Origin: Planctomycetales bacterium
Lineage (GTDB): Bacteria > Planctomycetota > Phycisphaerae > SM23-33
DNA: 64,000 nucleotides
Direction of reading: 5' to 3'
Assembly: GCA_030612725.1 (NCBI GenBank)
Contig: JAUWNJ010000015.1
Location: 1 to 64,000 of the forward strand
Shown here in pieces: positions 1-7,372 of this stretch. The position numbers and the translations under genes were made by a program. The notes under the pieces are model-generated. The model did no database searches. It had not been told where the DNA came from and saw only the letters and a list, made by a program, of their open reading frames with translations. The first letter of the stretch is position 1. Each line of letters begins with the position of its first letter.

Positions 1-432
1 CGCGGTATCGACGTGGACGGCATAACCCATGTGATCAATTTCGACCTGCCCAACGAACCTGAGAGTTACATCCACCGTATCGGGCGTACTGCCCGGGCCG
101 GGCGGTCCGGCAAGGCGATATCTTTCTGCTCCGGTGACGAATTGGAATATCTCAGCGACATCGAGCGGATAATCAAGCGAAAGGTTCCGGTAGATCAGGA
201 CCACGCCTTCCATTCGGAGGATGCTGCCAAAGGTCTGGAAGACGGCGTCCCCGCCGAAAGCCCATGCAAGCGACAGGCCCGGAAACAGGCGGAACGGAAT
301 GGCCGGCGTCGGAAGGCAGGCACCCGTCTCGCCCGTCGCAGCCCGCAACGACAGAGCGCCAAGACACGCCAATCAAAGGGGGCCGCACCAGTGAAGAGTC
401 AACGACATACCCGCCGTCGTGCCGGAAACTGA
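1..432 (+). CDS. DEAD-box RNA helicase, C-terminal part only (gene begins before the window)
   Basis: The frame is open from base 1 and gives [17 protein letters not shown], then [10 protein letters not shown]. These are motifs V and VI of the second RecA-like domain of DEAD-box RNA helicases. The last roughly 75 residues are a basic, low-complexity tail rich in Arg, Lys, Ser and Gln, as in RhlE-type helicases, where such tails add non-specific RNA binding. The expected role is ATP-dependent RNA unwinding in ribosome assembly or mRNA decay. The ATPase domain (motifs Q to IV) lies upstream of the window, so the subfamily cannot be fixed. The stop is TGA at 430. Confidence 0.9.
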   Translation, partial: RGIDVDGITHVINFDLPNEPESYIHRIGRTARAGRSGKAISFCSGDELEYLSDIERIIKRKVPVDQDHAFHSEDAAKGLEDGVPAESPCKRQARKQAERNGRRRKAGTRLARRSPQRQSAKTRQSKGAAPVKSQRHTRRRAGN

Positions 433-500
433 AGATATCTATCGCAGACACACGGAGGTATCCGGGCCTCCGCGCCCGACGTAGGAAATAGGTGGCTGTG

Positions 501-632
501 GGGGTTGTTGAAAAAGTCCCCTTTATGAGTAGCACGGGCGTCTCGCCCGTGCTGGTTTTACCGGAAATCGCAGCATTTTCCGCGGTTCCTCACGGGCGCT
601 GACGCCCGTGTTACGACTTTTTCAACAACCCC
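501..632. repeat. 132-bp palindromic element with two inner hairpins
   Basis: Perfect 18-bp terminal inverted repeats, GGGGTTGTTGAAAAAGTC at 501-518 and its complement at 615-632, enclose two hairpins. One is GCACGGGCG/CGCCCGTGC at 532-540 and 544-552; the other is CACGGGCG/CGCCCGTG at 591-598 and 603-610. No coding capacity is evident. The design resembles a MITE or a REP-type palindrome pair; transcription termination after the helicase is a possible secondary role. It fills much of the 346-bp gap between the helicase and the next gene; nothing else is seen there except the ribosome binding site of the next gene. Confidence 0.75.
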
Positions 633-779
633 GCTGTACCCTGGTTTCTCACCTGATTTCCCAAATTATTAAACGCGGATGAAATATTGGAATATCTACT
701 GCGTTTATAACATGTAGATGGATTCGAGTGAAAGGCTAGGCCTAAACTTCTTCAACCAAGATAAAGATAGGAGAAAGTC

Positions 780-1394
780 ATGAAAACACGGAATCGAAAA
801 CTTGGAATGTTGGTTGTGCTGGTTGCGTGGTTTGTTTCCCTGCCGACCGCGCCGGCCTTGGCAAGGAACAAGGGCAGGAACGACAATAAGCGGCCAGTTG
901 TTACAAAACGAAATGATCGGAACGACCGCCGTGTTTCCCGTCGCAACAATAACAATCGTCGTGTTTCCCGCCGCAACAATAACAATCGCGTCCGGGTGAT
1001 CGTGCGGTTCGGCTCCGGCAGCCCAGGCATTGCGCAACGAAGGGTTCAGGGGCACTATGAGACTCGCACGGAGCAAGTCCTCGTCGAACCGAGCCACTAC
1101 GAAATCCGAACCGAACAGGTGCTCGTTGAGGCTGGACACTGGGAAACCCGCTATATCCCAGCCGTGTTGCGGACCGTTTATGACTCCGAAGGACGCAGAT
1201 ACACAGTGGTCATCGCTCCGGCCAGGACCGAGCGGTATTGGTGTCCGCCCCGCTACGAAACACGCTCTATCAAAGTCTGGGTACCGGCACGTTATGAAAT
1301 CCGCACCGTACAGGTCTGGGTGCCGGGTTACGCCGGCGCGAAAACGCTCCGCGTCAGGACTGGTTTCAGCCTTTTCGGATTACTACGCTGGTAG
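780..1394 (+). CDS. secreted basic repeat protein of unknown function
   Basis: 204 residues. AGGAG lies 5-9 bases before ATG and decides the start. Residues 1-30 form a signal peptide (basic start, hydrophobic LVVLVAWFVSLPTAPALA). Next is an Arg/Asn-rich stretch with two direct copies of VSRRNNNNR, then four or five degenerate repeats of about 17 residues of the type HYE(T/I)RTEQVLVEP, the last reading RYEIRTVQVWVPGY. The repeats alternate Tyr/Trp, Arg and Val and suggest an extended beta-rich periplasmic or surface protein. The gene stands alone between palindromic elements. I do not recognise a named family; export is well supported, the role is unknown. Confidence 0.7.
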   Translation: MKTRNRKLGMLVVLVAWFVSLPTAPALARNKGRNDNKRPVVTKRNDRNDRRVSRRNNNNRRVSRRNNNNRVRVIVRFGSGSPGIAQRRVQGHYETRTEQVLVEPSHYEIRTEQVLVEAGHWETRYIPAVLRTVYDSEGRRYTVVIAPARTERYWCPPRYETRSIKVWVPARYEIRTVQVWVPGYAGAKTLRVRTGFSLFGLLRW

Positions 1395-1459
1395 CAGCAA
1401 GCCTGGTATCCGGCCTGAAATGTAAATAGTTCGCTGGCATTTACGCCGCTACGTCGTGG

Positions 1460-1495
1460 CAGTCTTCGTTCGCCAACAGCGGCGAACGAAGACTG
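1460..1495. repeat. perfect 15-bp stem hairpin abutting the tmRNA 3' end
   Basis: CAGTCTTCGTTCGCC at 1460-1474 pairs perfectly with 1481-1495 around a 6-nt loop. It overlaps the last base of the tmRNA (minus strand). No T-tract follows on the minus strand, so it is not a canonical intrinsic terminator. It may terminate transcription, protect the end or direct 3' processing of the tmRNA precursor. Confidence 0.6.
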
Positions 1496-1846
1496 GAGGC
1501 GGCGGGAATCGAACCCGCGTCCCGTGACGTTTCAGTACCGGCTTCTACGTGCGTAGTCGCTGTTTTGATCTCGCCGCCGCCGACACGCAAGCGACACGCT
1601 TCGGAAACGACCAGCCCGACCAAATCTCGCCGCCTGAATAACCGGGCAACTTCCAGGCAGCCAGCCCGCTGGTTGACGTCCTGTCGGCCCCCGCGAGCGT
1701 GAAACCGACGGACGGGCTACTTAATTAAGCAGCCAGTGCATAGTTGTTATTGGCAACTATGAAGTTTCCAGGTGTTTAACCAGGCCTCCTGGAACCTGGG
1801 CACGCAACCGATACCTCAACTCGTCCGGTCGAAACCTTTCGCCCCC
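1494..1846 (-). ncRNA. ssrA: transfer-messenger RNA (tmRNA), trans-translation
   Basis: Read on the minus strand the RNA starts GGGGGCGAAAGGTTTCGAC (1846 downward), the typical tmRNA 5' end, and finishes with a T-arm and acceptor strand containing GGTTCGATTCCCGCCGCCTCCA. The first seven bases pair with the 3' end (one G-U pair) to form the acceptor stem. The resume codon GCC (1754-1752) follows TAGTT, and the frame reads A-N-N-N-Y-A-L-A-A, then TAA at 1727-1725. The YALAA end is the classic degradation signal for ClpXP-type proteases. CCA beyond the final A is not encoded. Its role is rescue of stalled ribosomes with SmpB. Confidence 0.95.
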
Positions 1847-1952
1847 ATATTCAGTACTCAGTAGACGAACAAGAAAACAACACCAATGTATTATATCAGC
1901 AATTCGCCAATCCGACAAGCGTAATAGCCCCAATGTCCATTTGCCTGAAAAA

Positions 1953-2100
1953 AAAAATGAATATTGAATATCGAACAGAGAATTTTGTGCGTAGCACCAC
2001 TACGTGGAATTACGAAGTGGAAAAAAACATCTCACAAAAGCAGATTGTTTCTTTTACTTCAAAATTCAAAATTCTTTGTTCGATATTCAATATTCATTTT
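1953..2100. repeat. heptamer-word palindrome between tmRNA and fliS
   Basis: Arms at 1953-1982 and 2071-2100 are inverted copies with one mismatch. The left arm divides into 7-nt words (GAATATT, GAATATC, GAACAGA, GAATTTT); the right arm divides into CAAAATT, CAAAATT, CTTTGTT, CGATATT, CAATATT. Between the arms lies TGTGCGTAGCACCACTACGTGG (1986-2007), itself a hairpin and identical to one at 13427-13450. No gene is supported here. The sequence 1847-1952 next to it shows no feature I can name. Confidence 0.75.
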
Positions 2101-2102
2101 AA

Positions 2103-2471
2103 TCAGATACTAATCGCCTTCCATCCTTCGTTGAGATCTTCCAGAAGGTCGATTACCTCGCGCATCATCCGTGTATCGTTCCTGATATTCGCCTGCAGGA
2201 GATGGCGAATCATAAACTGGTAAAGTCGCCTGAGATCGACGGCGATTTCACCGCCGGCTTCGACGTCCAATATCGCATTGAGTTCGTTTATGATGTTCGT
2301 AGCCTTGGTGATATATTCAGCCCTGTCGGCGATGCTCCCGTCATCCCCGGCCTCGATTTGTTCGATCGCCTGATTGAGGAACTTAACAGCGCCCTCATAG
2401 AGCATCACTATCAGATGACCACGAGACTGCGTGGTTATCGTGCTTTCTTTATATGCCGTTATCCCGTCCAT
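2103..2471 (-). CDS. fliS: flagellar export chaperone FliS
   Basis: 122 residues from ATG at 2471 (MDGITAYKESTITTQSRGHLI). The usual FliS opening with its aYkest-like motif decides this start over an upstream in-frame ATG at 2534. FliS is a small helical cytoplasmic protein that binds the C-terminal D0 region of flagellin, prevents premature polymerisation and delivers it to the export gate; the helices with LIVMLYEGAVKFLNQAI fit. It begins 23 bp after the fliD stop, so the two form one transcript from the promoter at 4583-4609. Confidence 0.93.
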   Translation of the reverse strand: MDGITAYKESTITTQSRGHLIVMLYEGAVKFLNQAIEQIEAGDDGSIADRAEYITKATNIINELNAILDVEAGGEIAVDLRRLYQFMIRHLLQANIRNDTRMMREVIDLLEDLNEGWKAISI

Positions 2472-2493
2472 AGTTAACCCTTCTCGTCTCAAT

Positions 2494-4518
2494 TTAATCG
2501 TCGTTTGTAGAAAGTGATTGCAACAGCGAGTCAACTGCGCCTCTTTGAGCGTCCAGTCCGGCCAGCGTCGCTTCCAGACGGGCGAATTTCGCCCTGAGGT
2601 GCTTTTCCTGCTGCTCCAGGCGTCTGGTCTGGAGCTCGACGGCTTTTTCTATGCTGTCTATCTGGTCCTGAAAGCCGTCCTTCATCAAAAACACCGTTCC
2701 GGTCTCGTCGGCAAGTACTGTGTCCATGTGGTCGTAAATCATCCCGGCGAACCCCCTCAGGACACGCAGTTCCGCCGTCTGCGTACTGCTGACGCCGTCC
2801 CACACTGCCGAGAATATCAACCCCTCTTCAGGATTACCTTCGCCACCGGTAATCGTGTTTCCGCTCCAGGTCGTGTTGCGCCACATCGTATCGCCCTTTG
2901 TCCTGATAAGGGCCTGGGCGATGTCGCCGCCGGCGCCGAAAGACACGCTGATTTCATAAGTACCGGCCTGTGTGGATTCTTCGGCGCTGGTGAACTTGAT
3001 GTAATCGTCGTCGGTGGTTCCGCTGGCAAGAGCGCCTATCAGCGAGAGCACGCTTTCGAAATCCTCTTCGATGGCGTTGCTGAGCGTGTCGGTATCCAGT
3101 TCCAGTTTACCTTCGGCGTCGAACTCGATGCCTATCTCGGCAAACATCGTATATGCGTCGGTACCGGCGACGAACCCTTCAGCCTTACCTGACATGATCA
3201 TTCGCATACGGCTGAGAATACTGGTAAGCGAGGCGTTCCCCTGAAGGATTCCGCTGGTCTCGGCTTCCTCATCGTAACCGGCGTGCGCATCGACCGTATC
3301 GACCAGTCCGTTGTAAATGGCGACCAAGTTTTCCAGGTCGTTCTCCAGTCCCGCCGTGCTCCTGGTCAGCGTTAACATTTCGCTTTCGTCCGCTGCGGTG
3401 GTATTCGCCAGCGTAAGCGTTACATCGGGAATAATGTCGCTGATCGTGTTGGTTGATCTTTCTATCCAGTCTCCGGCGGGGAAGCCGTCAACGCGGACTT
3501 GTGCGTTCTGGGCCTGTTGAGTTACCGTCCAGTTGTCCCCGACATCATTGAAACCCATCAGCGTCGTCCCGGCGTCAACCGTAATGTCGTAATCTTCGCC
3601 GGTGGTTTTTCCCGACAGCACCAGGTGATAGACCCCTTCTCCGCCGTCGTATTGCAGGAGACTTGCCGAGACGCCGGGGTTCTCCGCGTCGTTATTAATC
3701 AGGCCAACAAGGTCCGACAGCGTTGTCCCGTTGCCGGTGTTGATTGTGCGGGTTACGCCGTTATAGGTGTAGATAAACGTGCCGCCTGCACCGTTGTCCT
3801 TGGTCCAGTCGGCGGCGTCGTTGAGTTCGGCGATGGCGTCGCCGGAAGTGAGCGTATGGGTCAGTTCGCCGACGGGTCCTGGATCCTGCGACGTCAACCG
3901 CAAATAGTAATTCCCCGCATCCTCTTCAACGACAGCAGCGTCGTAACCTGCTACCGCCTGGCTTCGAACGTTAATCAGAGCGGCCACCTCGTTGAGCGAA
4001 TAAGTGGTATCGGCTGCGAAAACCACCTCGGTCATGTCGGCTTCATCGCCGAAATCGAAGGTATATGTAGCCCCATTTGCGCTCGTGGTGAACCAGGTCG
4101 CACCGGCGTCAGCCATGCTGTTGGCGTTCAGTGCGGTTGATTTGCTGCTTCCTATCGTGGTGTCTTCAGATGTCAATCCGTCGGTATGCACCATTCGATG
4201 CCCAGCGGCAAGTTGGTTGATTTCGACGCTATATTTTCCCTCGATCGCCGCACCCGAAGCAGTTGCCGTCATAACCGTACTGTCCGAAGACGATGCGAGT
4301 ACGCTGACAAGCGTATCCGAATCCCGCAACTGACCCGCCAGGTCTTTCAGCTGCACCAGACGGGATTCGATATTATCGACGGCGCTGATTTTATCTTCCC
4401 AGGTCCCCTGGCGAACTTTCATCAATGCCACAGGCCTGGTGCTGATGGCCATTATCCGAGCCACGAGTGTATCTGTATCGATTCCGGAAAAGACTCCGGC
4501 CATTCCGAGGCTGCTCAT
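2494..4518 (-). CDS. fliD: flagellar filament cap protein FliD (hook-associated protein 2)
   Basis: 674 residues. ATG at 4518 is chosen because AGGAG sits 6 bases upstream; a TTG two codons earlier is possible. The N-terminus (MSSLGMAGVFSGIDTDTLVARIM) is the FliD_N signature. The C-terminus has the coiled coil (about the last 80 residues, RRLEQQEKHLRAKFARLEATLAGLDAQ) that forms the D0 legs of the cap. The middle is long and rich in Thr, Gly and Asp, as expected for the exposed, variable domains. FliD assembles as an oligomeric cap at the filament tip and folds incoming flagellin. It is co-transcribed with fliS. Confidence 0.93.
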   Translation of the reverse strand: MSSLGMAGVFSGIDTDTLVARIMAISTRPVALMKVRQGTWEDKISAVDNIESRLVQLKDLAGQLRDSDTLVSVLASSSDSTVMTATASGAAIEGKYSVEINQLAAGHRMVHTDGLTSEDTTIGSSKSTALNANSMADAGATWFTTSANGATYTFDFGDEADMTEVVFAADTTYSLNEVAALINVRSQAVAGYDAAVVEEDAGNYYLRLTSQDPGPVGELTHTLTSGDAIAELNDAADWTKDNGAGGTFIYTYNGVTRTINTGNGTTLSDLVGLINNDAENPGVSASLLQYDGGEGVYHLVLSGKTTGEDYDITVDAGTTLMGFNDVGDNWTVTQQAQNAQVRVDGFPAGDWIERSTNTISDIIPDVTLTLANTTAADESEMLTLTRSTAGLENDLENLVAIYNGLVDTVDAHAGYDEEAETSGILQGNASLTSILSRMRMIMSGKAEGFVAGTDAYTMFAEIGIEFDAEGKLELDTDTLSNAIEEDFESVLSLIGALASGTTDDDYIKFTSAEESTQAGTYEISVSFGAGGDIAQALIRTKGDTMWRNTTWSGNTITGGEGNPEEGLIFSAVWDGVSSTQTAELRVLRGFAGMIYDHMDTVLADETGTVFLMKDGFQDQIDSIEKAVELQTRRLEQQEKHLRAKFARLEATLAGLDAQRGAVDSLLQSLSTNDD

Positions 4519-4582
4519 GTCCAACTCCTGTTTTCAACCGCATTTGCGTCGCTAAAAGAATAGCACCTTTACCCAGACTTTA

Positions 4583-4609
4583 TTATCGAGTCGGATCGCG
4601 AAAACTTAA
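4583..4609 (-). promoter_or_regulatory. sigma-28 (FliA) type promoter for fliD-fliS
   Basis: On the minus strand: TTAA at 4609-4606 (within TTAAGTTT), exactly 15 bases, then CTCGATAA at 4590-4583. The FliA consensus is TAAA, 15 bases, GCCGATAA. The predicted start near 4576 leaves a leader of about 58 nt. The same architecture appears before flgM and flagellin, which strengthens the call. Confidence 0.75.
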
Positions 4610-4798
4610 GGGCAACTACGGATATGTTGGGGGTTAAACTCATTGCACGAGATGCAAATATTCAGAATACGCGGATATAAGTACGGGGAACTAAAAATTT
4701 ACTACTTTTTTCCTTCCACTTTTCCCTTTGTTTCGTCGATAATAGGCGTGGGTTGGTAAGGATGCTTTTTCATCTGTAACAGGTTGAGAGTGCGGTAG

Positions 4799-6259
4799 AT
4801 GGACACGACTACGGAACGGATTCTGCGGTGTGTCGTTATTGTCGGGGAAGGTTCTGCACAGACATCCCGGCAGAAGACCCTCCTGAAGTCGATTTCCGAA
4901 GATGTAATCTCGGCCCGTTCGACCCCCGCCGCTATCGACCTCGTACGCCGACTCTGCCCCGAATTGGTCGTTGTTACCTTCAATGACTCGGCCATCGGCG
5001 AAACCGTCCAATTCATTCGCAGCCTGCAATCGTTCTCCCCGGAAACACCCGTGGTGGTCGTCTCGGAAGACCCCTGCGTGGACCATGCCGTCCATTTCGT
5101 CCGGGCAGGAGCGTTTGATTACATCGCCGGACCACTGGATGAGAAAACCCTGGGCCGGTTGATTGAAGGACTCGAAACGGTAAGGTTTTCCGATAGTGAA
5201 CGTCGCCAGCGTTTTTTCTGTAACGAATGTCCCGCCGGGGTAGAAATTGTCGGTAAAAGTCCCGGAATGGTCAAATATCTCGACACGATACGCCTGGTTT
5301 CCGAAAGCCGGTGCAATCCGGTGCTGATCCTTGGCGAAACGGGTGTCGGGAAGGAACTGGCTGCAAGGGCTGTCCACTGGTGGCGATATGGCGATTTCGA
5401 GCGATTTATCGCAATCAATTGTGCGGCTTTGACTTCGACACTCCTCGAAAGCGAACTGTTCGGACACGTAAAGGGTGCATTCACCGGCGCTGACCGCGAA
5501 AAGACCGGACTGTTTGAGCAGGCCAACGACGGCAGCATTTTCCTCGACGAGATCAGCGAAATGACGTCGGAACTCCAGGCAAAACTGCTTCGCGTTCTAC
5601 AGGAACGGACTTTCCGTAAGGTCGGCGGTAACAAAGACATACATTGCAACGCGACAATCGTGGCATCGAGCAACAAGAACCTGCTCGCCGAGACCCAAAC
5701 CGGAAAGTTCCGTCAGGACCTGTATTACCGCCTTGCGGTCTTTCCGATAACCATTCCCGCCCTTCAGGCCGATGATCGTCGTGATGATATAGGCCTGCTG
5801 GCGGAGTATTTTCTCGAATCGTCCGGAAATCCCACCCGCAACGGCATATCCCGGCTCGGCGAGGAGGCAAAGCAACGCCTTATTCAACACAATTGGCCCG
5901 GAAACGTCCGTGAACTGCGAAATGTTATCGAGCGGGCGATTATCCTGGAAAAAGGCGACGAAATCTCCGTTTCGAGCCTGGTTTTCGATGGTCAGGAAGC
6001 CCAGACCACGCCGGAACAGGCGCCGGCTTCGCCTGCGCAAAAGCCCAAAAAAGAGTTCTCGCTGGAATCGGCAGAACGCGAGTTTATCGTCCGGGCATTG
6101 CGGGAGACGGGTTGGCAGCGTACACGAGCCGCCGCCCTTCTGGGAATCACGCGAGCGACACTGCACGCGAAACTGAAACGATACGACATCCAGGCCCCCA
6201 ACGCACAGAAAGAGCAATCGCCCACTCCCGAAAAGGCCGAAGAACTCATCGCAAATTAG
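4799..6259 (+). CDS. sigma-54-dependent flagellar transcription activator with a degenerate receiver
   Basis: 486 residues with three parts. Residues 10-125 are a receiver-like domain that lacks the phospho-acceptor Asp (VVVTFND at about 57-63) and the usual C-terminal Lys (GP at 111-112). Residues 148-385 are an AAA+ domain with Walker A GETGVGKE (179-186), GAFTGA (226-231, the sigma-54 contact loop) and Walker B IFLDEI (247-252). Residues 430-465 are a Fis-type helix-turn-helix. It probably opens sigma-54 promoters of flagellar operons without classic phosphorylation, as FleQ/FlrA-type master regulators do. It diverges from fliD and lies upstream of the main operon. The exact orthologue is not assigned. 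Confidence 0.88.
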   Translation: MDTTTERILRCVVIVGEGSAQTSRQKTLLKSISEDVISARSTPAAIDLVRRLCPELVVVTFNDSAIGETVQFIRSLQSFSPETPVVVVSEDPCVDHAVHFVRAGAFDYIAGPLDEKTLGRLIEGLETVRFSDSERRQRFFCNECPAGVEIVGKSPGMVKYLDTIRLVSESRCNPVLILGETGVGKELAARAVHWWRYGDFERFIAINCAALTSTLLESELFGHVKGAFTGADREKTGLFEQANDGSIFLDEISEMTSELQAKLLRVLQERTFRKVGGNKDIHCNATIVASSNKNLLAETQTGKFRQDLYYRLAVFPITIPALQADDRRDDIGLLAEYFLESSGNPTRNGISRLGEEAKQRLIQHNWPGNVRELRNVIERAIILEKGDEISVSSLVFDGQEAQTTPEQAPASPAQKPKKEFSLESAEREFIVRALRETGWQRTRAAALLGITRATLHAKLKRYDIQAPNAQKEQSPTPEKAEELIAN

Positions 6260-6260
6260 T

Positions 6261-6434
6261 GGGCACCATGTAATGGCAGGAGGATAAGGTCAAGATGCGT
6301 GTTTTCGACGATTACCTTACAAAGGGCTTATCTGAAAACTCAAGGGAAATGGGCCTTGCCAGAATGCCAGGATGTCCCAAAGACCGCCAATCTAACCCCG
6401 GAAATCCTTAACCTCCTGCCATTATATAGTGCCC
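6261..6434. mobile_element. 174-bp MITE-like element with 29-bp terminal inverted repeats
   Basis: The left end GGGCACCATGTAATGGCAGG... (6261-6289) and the complement of the right end (6406-6434) match over 29 bp with three mismatches. The interior has no coding potential. It fills the gap between the activator gene and a lipoprotein gene. Flanks contain AATT on both sides, but a target duplication cannot be asserted. The end sequences do not let me name a parent transposon. Confidence 0.6.
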
Positions 6435-6459
6435 CCAATTATAAAGGAGAGTTACACTA

Positions 6460-7086
6460 ATGAGTGACCAGATCCATAGGGTTGCCCTACTCTGTTTCGT
6501 GTTCGCTCTTGGAAGCATCGGCGGCTGTGCGAACCATCCGACCTTCGGAAGTCCAGAGGAACTCGCACAGGAATTTGTCAGGAGCGCACAGGACTGGCGA
6601 ATCAAGGATATGCTCCAGTGCCTGCATCCGAGTATTCGCAGCCACGTAAGTAGAACGCTTGACGCATACTTCGATAATCTGGAGCAGAGAGACGTACTCT
6701 TGGGGCATCTGCGCAGGAGGTTCGGTGATTCTCTTCGCACGGAAGATTACGAGTCCCTGCAAGAGCTAGTCCCGTTTGCCGATTACAAGAGAGTCGATCT
6801 GCAAAGTCTCGGCCCGGATGCCATAGATCGCAAATCTCCCAAAGTCGCGTATCTTCGGTTGGAAATCCCATGGTCGTTCTGTCCCCACCGAGCCGAATTA
6901 GACATGGGTTCGTGGTGGCTCAAGCCGGCTCCGGAGGATACTGATGGATACCTGTGGACACTGAAAGTGTCTTGGGGACTCTTGCGGTTCCAGACCGATT
7001 ACTTTCGGGATCTGTCCGCTGGGATTCGGGATGGGACAATCAACGAAGCGAATGTCCGCGATCGCCTTGCGCGCAGGTGGTACTAA
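6460..7086 (+). CDS. hypothetical lipoprotein
   Basis: 208 residues. AAAGGAG about 11 bases before ATG supports the start. Residues 1-24 are a lipoprotein signal ending in the lipobox GSIGGC (Cys about 24), so the product should be acylated and membrane anchored. The mature part begins with a helical segment (PEELAQEFVRSAQDWRIKDMLQCLHP) like those of small NTF2-like or DUF4878-like secreted proteins. It lies between two flagellar regulatory genes but after a mobile-like element, so a motility role is not implied. No family is recognised with confidence. Confidence 0.6.
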   Translation: MSDQIHRVALLCFVFALGSIGGCANHPTFGSPEELAQEFVRSAQDWRIKDMLQCLHPSIRSHVSRTLDAYFDNLEQRDVLLGHLRRRFGDSLRTEDYESLQELVPFADYKRVDLQSLGPDAIDRKSPKVAYLRLEIPWSFCPHRAELDMGSWWLKPAPEDTDGYLWTLKVSWGLLRFQTDYFRDLSAGIRDGTINEANVRDRLARRWY

Positions 7087-7266
7087 CGTAGAAGTAATGT
7101 CTGAAAACCAAGCGCACGTTGACTAAAATCCTTACATCCCCCTGGCCTGTCGGCATTGAAAAAAAACAATCCCAGGGCAACCATTTCTACTGAAAAGGCA
7201 TTTGAAGGCTGTATTTACAGGCCTTTCGACGACCAGGCCCCGAAACAATCCATCCCTTAATACCGT

Positions 7267-7283
7267 TTGGCACAAGACTTGCA
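7267..7283 (+). promoter_or_regulatory. sigma-54 promoter of the main flagellar operon
   Basis: TTGGCAC at 7267-7273, five bases, then TTGCA at 7279-7283. The GG and GC dinucleotides are exactly 10 bases apart. This is a near-perfect -24/-12 element. The predicted transcription start is near 7294, giving a leader of about 79 nt before the gene at 7373. Two sigma-54 activators are encoded nearby. Confidence 0.85.
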
Positions 7284-7372
7284 ACAGAATCCGCGACTGG
7301 TTCTACGCCCGCTGCGCGGATTGACCTTTAACTTGGCCGGGCGAAGACGAAAAAAGAAAGCAATGGATTGCT

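Noticed and set aside
1933-2223. Open frame of 96 codons on the plus strand
   Set aside because: It is made largely of the palindromic heptamer array and the antisense of fliS; no ribosome binding site.
4691-5467. Long minus-strand frame opposite the sigma-54 activator
   Set aside because: It is antisense to clear AAA+ coding sequence and has no family features; a codon-structure shadow.
6261-6434. Small non-coding RNA between activator and lipoprotein
   Set aside because: Terminal inverted repeats explain the structure better; no promoter or terminator was seen.
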